A DNA stretch of 64,000 bases from the NCBI GenBank assembly GCA_932521035.1, contig OW051496.1:9734001-9798000 (forward strand), given 5' to 3'. The position numbers and the translations under genes were made by a program. A model generated the notes under the pieces. That model did no database searches. It saw only the letters and a list, made by a program, of their open reading frames with translations, and had not been told where the DNA came from. Of the stretch, positions 11,939 through 22,482 are shown one piece after another (within the stretch, counting starts at the first letter, position 1; every line of letters starts with the position of its first letter). This DNA comes from Oscheius dolichura. Taxonomy: Eukaryota > Nematoda > Chromadorea > Rhabditida > Rhabditidae.

Positions 11939-13434
11939 ATGATTAGGCATCAATTATTCATATTCTCGACGATTTTCCCACTAATTTCGGGAAATTTAGG
12001 ATATTTCGAGAATGATCTAGGTTAGAAGCGGATAGAGTCCCAAAAGTGGGATATTTCCAGGTTTTGGTAAATGGTTTCGTCCCATTTTGACGTATAGAAT
12101 AGTACAGTATCCGGAAATTCAACGCCACCCTCGGATAGATCGCTACATGAAGAAATATGTGGACGACTGCATGGAGAAGGCCCTAGAGTGAGAGAAGGAA
12201 GAGTTGCACAGGGAAGGAACAGTTTCCAGGCTGTGGAAACCAGTTGTTCCGGTACTTTTTATGCAGACCGAAAGTGACGAGGCTGATATAAAGGTAAACA
12301 CAGGAAAAAGTCTGGACCCTATTCACTTACGTAGGCAAAACGACCAATTTATTCGGGCGCGCCCGTTTTTGAGCGTTGACGGCGAGTGTTGGGTGTTTGT
12401 GTCCGTATCTCGGTCATTTCTTGGCTGATCTCAAAAATTCAAAGATATACTTGGAGAGCACGTCAAGACAATTCTAACGAGTCCAGTTACAGCTCAAACG
12501 CCAGGGCAAAACAATCTGTAGCCCAGAAAACTTTGGCAGAGGACAGTTACGTAACGCAGCGCGCCCGGGCGTTTGCCCATGCATGGAAAAATTCCATGAC
12601 TTCTTTTCCCGAAAAATGGAGTCGATGAGCAATTCTTGTTATCAGTACTCACTCTATGCTTGTCCCCAGAGAAATTCCCTCCGGCCCCGTACAATCTCGG
12701 CAGCCATCCCACAATAGATAGCGGCTCTTTGACTGGCCCTCAGACCCAGGAAACCTGTGTAAATGAACGAAGAAAGGGTCTGCGCTCCCCTGTGCCTCGA
12801 TCATTGATTGGGGAATGAGCCAGTGAGGTTTAATTTTTGCACAGCCCCTGGGACGCCAGAGGGCAGCATATCATCCGTTTTCTGCCAAAATCGCCAAAAG
12901 GCCAAAGAATCGGGTTGCTGTAAAGGGTGACAAAACCTGAGATTTTCGAGTTCTCTCGATTTTTCTTCGCCGTTCGGCCAAATGGTCCCGAAGAGATAAA
13001 TGTACGGTGACCCTAGTTTTTTTTGGAAAAAAGGCTAACATAACCTTTTCTTCAAATTCTCATTTTTCATCAATATTCCAATTTCAGGTCCTTTTCGTCA
13101 GTGGTGATCACCGTGACGGGTATCCGTTTGATGGAAAAGGCGGAGAAGTTGCTCATACTTTCTACCCGGATGAGAAGCGCCGAGGGGAGATCCATATAGA
13201 CGACGATGAGCCTTGGTAACATCATATTTTCCCCAAAAAAAAACATAAAAAACTCTTTTTAGGGCCCCGGATGGCCGAAATCTGGAATGGGTACTGGCTC
13301 ATGAACTGGGCCACGCTCTCGGGATCCCCCATCAGAAGGGACCGAGCCTAATGGAAGAGGGATACCGCGGCTACCGGAGGAGGCCGATCCTGACGTTGAT
13401 AGACATCCTAGCCGCCAGAAAACTCTATGCCTAG
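11939..13434 (+). CDS. Minimal matrix metalloproteinase lacking a propeptide (M10A)
   Basis: Five exons (11939-12020, 12061-12187, 12230-12293, 13088-13215, 13263-13434) give an unbroken 190-aa protein. Residues 1-18 are a signal peptide. The matrixin catalytic domain follows at once: KWFRPILTYRI, then EADIKVLF, H-DGYPFDGKGGEVAHTFYP and GEIHIDDDEPW (structural zinc and calcium sites). The catalytic zinc motif is HELGHALGIPH (147-157), with Met-turn SLM at 162-164. There is no propeptide, no PRCGxPD cysteine switch and no haemopexin domain; typical MMPs have at least the first two. Intron 2 (12188-12229, 42 nt) removes what would otherwise be an in-frame TGA. Intron 3 (794 nt) holds three dispersed repeats. 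A TTTTCAG ends two bases before the ATG, suggesting trans-splicing. A secreted extracellular protease is the likely role; an unseen upstream exon could still supply a propeptide. Confidence 0.88.
12325..12597. repeat. P3 palindrome, truncated copy in MMP intron 3
   Basis: Left arm with GTGTTTGTGTCCGTATCTCGG and AGCACGTCAAGAC, centre GTTACGTAAC near 12550, and only about 45 bp of the right arm (GCGCGCCCGGGCGTTTGCCC). Confidence 0.75.
12777..12868. repeat. P5 repeat, copy 1 (Sm-site-like core)
   Basis: About 92 bp, roughly 88% alike by eye with 14526-14616. It contains GGTTTAATTTTTG, which includes AATTTTTG, an Sm-protein-site-like string. A P2 element follows about 27 bp downstream, as it does at the other copy. 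Confidence 0.6.
12895..13038. repeat. P2 inverted-repeat element (diverged copy)
   Basis: Diverged left arm, then TCTCGATTTTTCTTCGCCG, GGTCCCGAAGAGA and AAATGTACGGTGACCCTAG. One of ten P2 copies in the window. It lies in MMP intron 3. Confidence 0.7.
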
Positions 13435-13537
13435 AAGAAAAAAGCAGAAAAAATGACCTAAAAAAGTGGAAATATGGGTTAAAACGGGTTATTATTAGAC
13501 TAATAAATATTCAATTTATTGGAAGTTTTTATGGATT

Positions 13538-16236
13538 TTAAGAGCAATCCCAATGAAATTTGCTATAAATAATACTGTAAAGATTACAGAGAAGGCGATT
13601 GAAACCCGTACGACCGAGATATTTATCCAGGAGACGTTGTTCACATTGTTCCCGGGGGGAAAACCATTGAGCGAGATCGTTATATGACTTGGCAGGTCCT
13701 TTATAATCACGTAGACGCTGGCATAAACCGCAGAAACCCGTGTTTATATTCGAGGAACCGATTCTAAAGAAGAGAATTAGAAAATCGGGAAAAAGTGCCG
13801 AAAAGCGTATGTTTTGTTCAAAATTCGTAAACATCCGCGATTTAGCGACCGTATTTTGCGCGCACGCGTTGGGAAATATTCACATGTTCGCTTGTTTTAT
13901 TAATTTTTTCTTATTTTTATTACTATTTTTATTAATTGTTTGATGTATCATAATCAACAGAAAATTCTACATTTTTTAAGCCTAAAATTTAAAAAAATGG
14001 ATATCTACTTCTTTCCAAAACTTGGATTCTTACCTGTGAGTCTTCCTCCATTGATGATATTCCAAATAAGCTGTTTTATTCTTATTCAGCCAGTGTAAAT
14101 GGTCTATTAACTTTTCTATATTATTAAAATCTTCAATAGCAATGTAAGCAGAGTCGGGAATCTGTAAAACACGGAAATTTCTACAAAAATAGACGGCAGT
14201 ACCCCATAATTACGGTAATATTCCCTCTTGATGACAATGGGAACAGCCTCGTAGTAATATAAACTATCCCAGAACTTTTCTGTGACATAATCCACGCAGT
14301 TTGAATTCTCAAGTGCCATATAGAATTTGTAGGGTCTGCAGAGTTTTTTTGCCGTTTTTTGCTAAGGGATCAAGGCCACACGTACCTGACAGCCTGCACT
14401 CGACAATCTCCCGAATTCTTATCGAAGCGACCACATTTCGGCAGCGGAGTGCCGCAACCACCGAATATATCTATCTGAAAATAAAAAGAATTCCACAATT
14501 CCTTTTGAAACAAACGACCCGACTGGGGTCTGCGCTCCCCTATGCCTCCATCACTGATTGGGGAATGCGCTAATGAGGTTTAATTTTTGTAAAGCCCCTG
14601 GTGCACCAGAGGGCAGCCAAGCCGAGTTTTCTAGAGAGGTCCAGGGAAAAATTCTCTCCAGTTATGGTGGGTTTCCGGCTAAAAATAGGGTTACCGTACA
14701 TTTGTCTCTTCGGGACCTTTTGGCCAATCGGCGAAGAAAAATCGAGCGAAATCGAAAATCCCGATCACTTTTGCTCAAAAGGTCCCACGCGGAAGGTTTT
14801 GCGACCCGTTACGGTAACCCTATTTTTTTGGAAAAGAACTATAACGCCATTGCCAGCTTAAAATCTAGAAGCTACCAGTTTTAGGAGGTTTATCGGCAAG
14901 AAAAGGGGTTAAAATTGATCGAAAGGCAAAAATTCAAGAAAAGGAGGAAAAACGGTACCTGTAGTCCTTTTTCCTCCAACAAGTGGACCATATCAGTCCG
15001 TCGGTTATCCGTCAAGCAGTTTGACGCCACCCAAGCGGCATCTTTCGTCTTCGACTCCCAGATTTTATCCAAATTTGGATATAACCCGGCCCCGACGTAT
15101 TCTATCTGATTATACGGGTACCATACGTCCGAATCTTTTCGATATGTCATCGTCCAATTTATGTAATATAAAAAGTAAAAGTATTCTTCAATATGGATCA
15201 AAATTTACCAGGGGGAATGTCGATGACCTCGTGGACTGAGGACTCCTGAACGAACCAGACATAAATCTGCCCGGAACGGCGGGGAGACGTGTCCAATTTG
15301 AAGTTGTTAGCATGGAAGAGAACAGCATCAGCGGTGGAATGATAGAGAGGCTCGTCGGTGAAGTGACACCAGGACTGGAAAAGGAGAAAATTGGATATTT
15401 TGGAACAGTAGAAAGTGAAAATTTCATTCATTTCATTAGGGAAAGGGAATTTTCTTGGGTTTCGGGATCCGCGCTTGAATTCTACAGTAACCTGGACTTT
15501 TCCCCTCCACAGGTTTTCTAGTTCCGTTTCACCGCTTCAGGACCCTCAGAGGCAAAATTAGATGTGTTTTACAGTAACCTTCAAGGTTGTGGTGAGTGAA
15601 CATAGGGATAAAAGTGGGGAAAATGGATCAGCACAAGGCGAAAATGTGGTTGACTCGACCAGGGAAGTAGATTTTGCCCGGGTGACGAGATCCGAGCTTG
15701 GGTTCTACAGTAACCCGGCCTTTTTCCTCTCTACATGATGTTTTGTTCCGTTTCATCGCTACAGGACCCCCAAAAAACCAAAATTGGACTTTATTTACAG
15801 TAATCTTGAAGTCAGTGAGAGGAAATTGGAAAAAACGGGAATTTTTCCTCGGGGGTTCGGGGTTCAAACTTGGATGATACAGTAATCCGGACCTTTTTCC
15901 CCTAGATTTTCAGATTCGAACCGTCCATAAGACAAAGTTGTCATGTTTACAGTAAGATCCAGTCGGTGATTGGAAAAAATTAAAGGTCTATGGGTCGAAA
16001 ACTTCGCAGATTCGACTAAAACTTGCCATATAACTTGGGCATCTGTATAGAGTCCACCGTTCCTCGATCTTGCTTGAAAAATAGGTAGTAGCCGTGTAAA
16101 TAAGGACTTTGTCCTTCTCTTTAAACGGAATAACAGCTGTTTCCGAATTGGTGGCACTATAATTTGGCTGAACTATATAGACCGTGGCTACGACAGCACA
16201 TAGTATTAGTAATAGTATTTCATAGGGAATGTGCAT
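13538..16236 (-). CDS. Alpha-1,3-fucosyltransferase (GT10 family), type II membrane enzyme
   Basis: Seven minus-strand exons (16236-16003, 15374-15209, 15185-14959, 14474-14386, 14335-14203, 14161-14034, 13763-13538) join in frame to 400 aa. An N-terminal anchor (YEILLLILCAVVATVYIV, about 5-24) fits a Golgi type II protein. GT10 hallmarks follow in order: ADAVLFH, YINWTMTYRKDSDV with PY, AAWVASNC, IDIFGGCG, then the donor-binding block ALENSNCVDYVTEKFW (about 246-261) and AVPIV, YIAIEDF and WLNKNKTAYLEY. The Cys-rich end FCGLC and a late Cys are also typical. The enzyme transfers fucose from GDP-fucose to glycan GlcNAc. The exon 2/3 junction needs a 23-nt intron (15208-15186); otherwise the frame breaks. 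Intron 1 holds a tandem repeat; intron 3 holds P5 and P2 elements. A TTTATT (AATAAA on the minus strand) lies just past the stop. Confidence 0.9.
14526..14616. repeat. P5 repeat, copy 2
   Basis: Matches 12777-12868, including CTGCGCTCCCCT, GATTGGGGAATG and GGTTTAATTTTTG. Lies in a fucosyltransferase intron, followed by a P2 element. Confidence 0.6.
14680..14842. repeat. P2 inverted-repeat element in fucosyltransferase intron 3
   Basis: Ends AAAATAGGGTTACCGTACA and TTACGGTAACCCTATTTTT are inverted; the core has GAAGAAAAATCGAGCGAAATCG. Good intact copy. Confidence 0.8.
15455..15905. repeat. Diverged tandem repeat in fucosyltransferase intron 1
   Basis: Three units start near 15462, 15682 and 15858. 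Each carries GAT/GGT-CxxxCTTG, then TACAGTAA(C/T)CxGG and a CCTTTTTCC/CTTTTCCCC tract. Unit length is about 180-220 bp. Confidence 0.6.
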
Positions 16237-16840
16237 GGGATATTAGTCGGTATTTATTCCAGCATCTTGAAAATGAGAATAATATGGAACAGAGCAGGAG
16301 AAAGGGAGATCAATATGGGTCCAACACGAACACACAATGTTTATCTTATCACTATATTCTAGGAGCAGCAGAGGGGAGCGGGGGGATGAGGAGCGGAGTG
16401 TGAAGCCAGGTGGGAAGAGAGAAAAAAAAGAAGAGGAAGGATGCAACGGGCCCTGCTGGAAAAGGACGGAGGGCAGGCTCCTGGAGCCTATTGGGGTCAT
16501 GTTCCATCAGCCCCAGGGGTCCCCCAACCGGACCCGATCTGGAAAACAATTTGTGGACCCGGTTCCGGACCGATTTTGGGGATCAAAATTCCCCAAAGAC
16601 CCAAACCCGAACCGGGGTTTCGGGGCCCGAAAATGTCGTCTTTTGAACCGGAAAATCCGGTCCCGACACGAACCCAAAAAAAGGGCAACCATGGCGTAGA
16701 TCTGCCCATCAGAAATTTGACAAAGAAATAGCCGTAGGTAGAATTCAGCCGGCTCCTCGTTGACCCCGTGTTGCCCCGGGTGACCAGACCAATTTCATCT
16801 TTTCACCCCGAAAACCCCCCGTCGTATCTAATCAGCGGTA
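16237..16840. other. Intergenic spacer
   Basis: Between the start of the minus-strand fucosyltransferase and the next plus-strand gene. It is GA- then GGGACC-rich; 16500-16690 is rich in GACCCG/CGGGTC words and reads open in several frames, which reflects composition rather than coding. Confidence 0.4.
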
Positions 16841-17954
16841 ATGAAGTGCATAGCCATTATCGCAGGTTGCCGACATCGGGATAACTTTTCCTCGTGAGAA
16901 TAGGAGCACGCAACTTCCGACACAAATCACACAAGCCGATATCATCACCCAGTGGAGATAATCTGCAAATCGTGACTTATTTTGGTCTTATTTGCAATAT
17001 GACACATATTGGACACATGTCACAGCCAAAGGGACTTCCACTGCTCTTCTTGGAACGAGACGAAGGGAAATGGGGACAAGTCAGTGGGAGCAGCAGTAAA
17101 TAGCCGGTTCTTTTCATCCAATCTAAAAGAGTAAAAAGATGAGCAACGGAGCAGATATGACAGGCTGTTGTATTGATTTTATGATAAGGAAGAGGCTACC
17201 ATTTCATCTCTCTCTTCTATAAAACAGTCAGCAGCTGCAAAATCTCGGTGATTCATCCTTTTTTACTATTGGAGACGCTCTTTACAGGCTTGATCTTTTG
17301 GAAGTGAAAAATTGCTTGGAGGCGCTCCAGAGATTCCATTTGAATCAAGAAAATATTAATAGAGCCGGCAGAAATGTGAGTGTGAGGTTGTGGTGAATCG
17401 AATTTACGGTTGCACCGGATTCTATGGTCTGGGATGGGGGTAAGCCTCCTAAAAATGGAAAACAAGAGACGGGGACAGGACGGAATACTGTAGAAAATGG
17501 GATGGGACGCTGACGGAGCATTTTATAGACAAAATTCACGGAATAAAGTTGGATACAGCCCCAGGAGCACAGAATGGAGTCCTTGGATCTTCACCATTTT
17601 TAGCAGGATTTATGTGTTGAGTGGATTCCATAGGTTCTCGAGAAACAAGAACCTCCAGAATTCTGCCCTATTTTCGCGATTATTTGAGAAAAATGGAATC
17701 CCGCGCCCGGAACCGGCTAGTATTCCTAGTTTACTGAAAATCAGTTGAAATTCTGGCTCAAAATATGCTCCCAAAATTCTAATTTTCAGAAAATGGTCCA
17801 TATCTGTATCTACATCACGCTGGCACTAGTTTTGCTGTCAATTTTGGCTTGTACTGTCTTCGCCTGCGGTGTAAATTGTTCAGTAAAGGCTAAAAAACAA
17901 CGAGAAGCAGCCAGAATAGCAGCCGAGCAGGAAAAGATGGCCGAAACTGTATAA
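16841..17954 (+). CDS. Small single-pass membrane protein (model uncertain upstream)
   Basis: The terminal exon is clear: after TTTTCAG at 17789 it reads MVHICIYITLALVLLSILAC, a hydrophobic membrane segment, then a short basic/acidic tail (KAKKQREAARIAAEQEK) and stop at 17954. Upstream exons are tentative: 16841-16865 starts MKCIAIIA; 16904 onward continues ARNFRHKS and reads to about 17080; a 17227-17376 segment reads QNLGDSSFFTIGDALYRLD and ends at a GTGAGTG donor. The minimal alternative is a 53-aa protein starting at 17793 on a trans-spliced message. It resembles its neighbour at 18378-18958 (xxxHIxIYI...LSxLxC), so the two look like tandem paralogues. Function unknown. Confidence 0.45.
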
Positions 17955-18377
17955 AAACAGCTCTATGGATGAGGAATTGATCATTTTTTACATTTTACGA
18001 GTTAGATATTGCTTCTTTTTCATTGTTTTTGCTAATAAAGTATGGACAAGCCCTCCTGAAAGAAGCCCTATCTTCGCTAGCCGGCCATCTTGATTGCAAC
18101 AGCGGTGGCTGCAGGGATGAGCAGGCTACACTCACTTTTTCTTTGTTCCTGGCTTTGTCTTTCTAGTCTTCCCAACTATAGAGATAACTGTATCAATTTA
18201 AAGATAACGACGAGCAAGGCGACTTTTCAATAGCTTTACTTTCATTCCAAGAGACTGCGTCTCTCTTCCTCTCTCTCTCTCTCTTTCCCATTTGATATTG
18301 TAGACAGGTGATTTCAGGGTTTAGCCCCGTGAAAACAAAGCCAGAAACCTTTTCACTTCATCCACAAAAAATTTGAA

Positions 18378-18958
18378 ATGGTCGAAACGGTAAGTGAAGA
18401 GCAACAGAGAGCAAGGTTCACGAGGAGTCGGGGCTAAGTTCCAAATCTTCTGGCGCATTGTCAGTTCCATATGGATGACTTTTAGCCTTTTCCCCAGAAA
18501 ATAGGGCTACCGTACATTTGTCTCTTCGGGACCTTTTGGCCAATCGGCGAAGAAAAATCGAGAGAAATCGAACATCCCGATCACGTTTGCTCAAAAGGTC
18601 CCGCGCGGAATGTTTTGCCACCCGTTGCGGTAACCCTATTTCTTTTAGGAAAATAAGATATCAAATCTCTGATTTTCAGTCTCTGCTCCATATCCTTATT
18701 TACATTGGAGCAGCTCTAATTGGGCTGTCGCTATTGGGCTGTATTCTGTGGCTTTGCTGTTTTGGTTGCTTTACTTGTGCTCTTTTTTCCAAGAAAAGAG
18801 AAATAGAGGCAGAAATGGCGGCTGACAAGGCAGAATTCATGGCAGATTTTAGGGCCACGAGGGAAAATCACAAAGCAATGGTATACAAAGAAAAAGATTT
18901 GTTTGAGAAAGTAATTTTTCAGTTCAATCGAGGCTCACCAGCTGGATTTGAGCTCTAA
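18378..18958 (+). CDS. Small single-pass membrane protein, paralogue of the preceding gene
   Basis: Exon 1 (18378-18389) encodes only MVET, followed by donor GTAAGTG. Exon 2 (18680-18958) adds 93 codons in frame, giving a 96-aa protein. Residues 5-40 (LLHILIYIGAALIGLSLLGC, then WLCCFGCFTC) form a long hydrophobic, Cys-rich membrane segment. The cytoplasmic tail is charged and probably helical (REIEAEMAADKAEFMADFR). The single intron is occupied mostly by a P2 repeat (18493-18655). The Cys cluster next to the membrane suggests palmitoylation. No family recognised. Confidence 0.6.
18493..18655. repeat. P2 inverted-repeat element in the small membrane gene
   Basis: Ends AAAATAGGGCTACCGTACA and TTGCGGTAACCCTATTTCTTTT are inverted; core GGCGAAGAAAAATCGAGAG. 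It fills most of the 290-nt intron. Confidence 0.8.
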
Positions 18959-19092
18959 AATCTCCGCTGAAACGTTACAGAGGAAAGAAGAGCACTGCAA
19001 TAAAATGTGTACCTGTTTATGGATTGAATATAGTCTTTTTTATGTATAGGTTCAATAAAAAAAGAGAGTAAATAAGGAGGTAGCTCTAGACA

Positions 19093-19517
19093 TACGCATG
19101 CGGCCGGGCGTGCCCGTTTTCGGGTGTAGAGAGTGTCGGGCGTTTGTGTCCGTATATAGGGTATTTCTTTGCCAATTTTAAAATTTTCACTTTGAGAGCA
19201 CGTCAAGACGATTCTAACAAATCAGGTTACAGCTCAAACACCCGAATAGAAAAACCTGCAAACCCACCAACGTTGACTCTAGAGATATATAAAGTTACGT
19301 AACGATCCTCTATCAAAGGTTGTAGGGCTACAGATTTCTTGTAGGTGTTTGTGCTCTAACCGGACCAAATAGGATCAGCTTGACGTGCTCTCCGAGGAGA
19401 TCTTTAAATTTTGAAAATCGACCATGAAATCACCGAGGAACGGGCACAGACGCCCGACACGTTCGTCGACGCCCAAAACGGGCGCACCCGATATTGGACG
19501 TTTTGCCCATGACTCTA
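19093..19517. repeat. P3 palindrome, complete copy
   Basis: About 425 bp with arms GGGCGTTTGTGTCCGTAT and (inverted) CGGGCACAGACGCCCGACAC. The centre has AGTTACGTAACG near 19294. Same layout as 4103-4528. Confidence 0.8.
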
Positions 19518-19642
19518 GATAGGAGAGCCGGGGTTTAGGTCAACAAACAGGGGAAAATAATATTTACTTCTTTGAATCTATGACATAAACAACTTCTTGA
19601 TCCTCGGGTTTATAGTTTTTGACGCTCTTTCGAATGCACTAG

Positions 19643-19930
19643 GTCTCGTCTCACGAGTCCAACCTAAAAGCGAAAAGGTTCCCTTGTGAGCCACTGCCAA
19701 ATCTTGGTCGCTTCTGGATTCGGTGTTACATACAAAATCTCAACAACATACTTTCTGTAGATGAGATGCTGGAGAAGTTGTCTGACTTGAATCCAACCGT
19801 GTTAGATTCTCCCAGCCGATACACTTTAGAATGTACAATCAACGCTCATTCTTCTTGCCAACTTATCCTGGGCGAGTATTCTGGAACGATTACATATGAC
19901 TCAACCCCCCGAAAAGTTTTCGGTATGTGA
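19643..19930 (+). CDS. Candidate terminal exon of an unrecognised gene
   Basis: An open frame of 95 codons starts directly after a CACTAG acceptor-like site and ends at TGA 19928-19930; ATAAAATAAA (possible poly(A) signal) follows near 20000. The product has protein-like composition: PCEPLPNLGRFWIRCYIQ, MLEKLSDLNPTVLDS, CQLILGEYSGTITYDS. No upstream exon with matching phase was found, and the internal Met near 19774 could start a 51-aa peptide. No family recognised. It may be a gene remnant. Confidence 0.3.
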   Translation, partial: VSSHESNLKAKRFPCEPLPNLGRFWIRCYIQNLNNILSVDEMLEKLSDLNPTVLDSPSRYTLECTINAHSSCQLILGEYSGTITYDSTPRKVFGM

Positions 19931-20442
19931 CGAATTAGCAACCTTCTTCGATTCTCCCCCTCCCTTCCATTCTATTATGTTCATAGTTCTGTTACAATAT
20001 AAAATAAATTGTTCCGAAAGTTGGGTTGAGCTTGACCGGTCCGGGATCTTCTTTCTCGGCTCTGTAATATAATGGCCCCTACTCGAAGACTTTATGAACC
20101 ATATGGCAAAAGGAGCGCATGTGTGGATAGGCGATGACCCGTTAGTTGGCATACACGGGACAATGGTCCGAGGGAAAATGCTGCCGCCGTCTTTGGCTCA
20201 CAGCCATTGTTTGGGTTAATTACACGGTAAATATAATACAAAGAGAGGAAAAGAAAGGGGGCAGGTGACAGAATATATATATATATATATGGACACCTGG
20301 AGATCATATCACAACTGGGCAGATGATGAGCCATGTTGACTATGGGAGATTTATAATTGTAATTGGTGAGAGAAGGAGAGTACGCGCTTATTGCAGGTAT
20401 TCCGTACTTTTCTTGGACTCTTGAATCCATACACGAGTCAAT

Positions 20443-20556
20443 TCCCCTGCACCTGTATAGTCCCGGCAAGAGAAAGGCATAACGGGGGTTTTGTAACAGT
20501 TTTGGATAAAGATAAGCGTACGGCCGAGACTTTACGGGTGCAATCCGCCCCAGTCC
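20443..20556. repeat. P1 palindromic element, diverged copy
   Basis: Arms CCCTGCACCTGTATAGTCCCGG and CCGAGACTTTACGGGTGCA face each other around a GTTTTGTAACAG spacer. Left arm diverged. Confidence 0.6.
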
Positions 20557-20702
20557 CTGACAGATCCTTTAAATCCCGTGGCATTTCCATTGTAGGTTGA
20601 TTTGTAGCTTCGATAAGTTGGAAAACTACAGTAATCGGAAAATTAATGATAAGACGGAGAGCCACTATAATTTCACAACGGATTCGTTTGCCAGCCAACA
20701 AT

Positions 20703-20857
20703 GGCTCGGCCCTCGATTGTCCATTCCCCTGCACCCGTAAAGTCTCGGCAGGAGGATCATCTTTATTCCAAACAGTTACAAAACTGTGACGCTTTTATAC
20801 CTTTGTATTGCCGAGACTTTACGGGTGCAGGAAATCGGACTATCAAGTACCGAGCCA
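20703..20857. repeat. P1 palindromic element
   Basis: Family type copy: GGCTCGGCCCTCGATTGTCC, CACCCGTAAAGTCTCGGC, a loop with GTTACAAAACTGTGACGC, then the same arms inverted, ending CCGAGCC. About 155 bp; each arm is about 50 bp. Confidence 0.85.
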
Positions 20858-22482
20858 CCAATAACCCCCTGTTGTCTCTGCCCCCTCTGCCCCTTTGAAC
20901 TTCCGTTAGGTGTCGGCTAAGACCGTCTTGACCCATATATTCCCGTGTCCAAGTTGTAAACCTCACTAATAAGGTATGCAAACAGGCGGATTACTCTTTG
21001 GCAGCCCCTCGAGAAAAACACAAACACACACACACACTGTGTTACGTCTCTCTCCCCCTCTCCCCCTAAACTCGAGAGCCAGCTAATTGTTCTCGTTTTG
21101 AACGTGGCGGTCATTTTGCGCCAATTAGACATACCAATTCCCCTCGGGATAGGATATACATCATGTCTTTCGGCGAAGGGGCTCCCCCTATCATACCTGG
21201 CTCTTGGAACTAATAATAGGGGCCCTTTTTTGAGCTTACGTCACTGCTTGGATTATTTGTAGCAGGTTGAGGACGGGAAGGAGGGCAGGGGATAGCGGAT
21301 ATTTATTGCTCTCATTTTAAGGGATACAGCCTAGAAATTGACGATATTAATACGATAAACCAACGTATTTCTTGAAATTGACCTGTGAAACACGGGGAGA
21401 AGAAAATGGAGAGGATGGAGCGGCCGGGAGGGAAGCCAAGCCGACCACAGCCAACAGAGCGGGTTTTCATCATGCTAGGATCCTTTTTTGGTCTGTTCTG
21501 CCTGTCTTCCTCATTCTGGAACACTTGGGACCATTTACCGTCCAGGAATCCCAGGAAGATCCCAAAAATCTGGGTTCGAGAGGAGGGAGGAGGCTAATCA
21601 AGGCTGGAGGAGTAGGAACACTACATTTCTTGAGGTAGCCGGCCGTTCTCCTCTTTCTTTTGAGAAAAAATATTTAATTGTACCAGGAAAGTTCCCAATA
21701 TCTTTCCAAGATCACAAAAAATCCCTTCCAGGGTATTTCGGAGGAGTACAGAGCGATTCTCCCTTTGGTAAGATGTTTCAGAGCCCCGCATCCCCCTTTC
21801 CCTCCTCGTGGTCAAGTTCCAAAAGTCTTTCCCGGACTTCTGACCATTTCCTGGAGATCTTCTCCTCTATGAATATCTTCTCCCCTCTGGTAAACTGTGT
21901 CGAAGGCGGTTGGCACCGGCCCAAGGCTCGTTTACATGCCCCTGCCCCCAATTGAACTGATCTTGCCCTCTTATGATTGACCTAGTAATCCGTCTCTCTC
22001 CCCCTTCTGGTCACACAGATATGCTCCCCTCAAGCAATTATTCCCTCCACTGCGGACTCTTTCTCACTGGTTATTAGACACACCGGAAGGGGCTCCTCTC
22101 CTCCACCTTGTCTTCCCTAAGTTGCAGTGTGCTCTCCTGTTCAACAACCCTGAAATGATCCTTTAGCCGCTGGTCAGAGGCCGGCTGTTTTTGCAGTGTT
22201 TGTCTCCCTACCTGCAGACTCTCCTCTTCTTGATTACTTCCGACAGGAATCCACGACGATGAACGTTTAGAAATGGGCGGGGATGCCCTCTATAAGAGAG
22301 ACAGAGAGAGTAGCAACCCCCAAGAGCTGCCAATTTTAGCATTCCTTCTTGATTTTCATACTTTCCCCCTAAAAAAATTAGAAAACTTTCCCCTTTTAGT
22401 TTCCACGGAGACATAAAGGGAACGAGATTTTATTGCTCCTAAAAAGAGGAAATCCCAGCATAATCCCTGCATGAATGCAGCG

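Noticed and set aside
12188-12229. In-frame TGA in the metalloproteinase at the position of a conserved Trp, suggesting a pseudogene
   Set aside because: A 42-nt GT-AG intron removes it and the joined product keeps the family motif spacing and frame.
14162-14202. Fucosyltransferase frame appears to end in a hydrophobic LLTLLLKILII tail
   Set aside because: A 41-nt intron here restores the conserved IAIEDF region; the tail is intron read-through.
16337-16740. Several overlapping open frames on both strands
   Set aside because: Stop-poor GGGACC-rich sequence is open in many frames at once, which indicates composition rather than coding.
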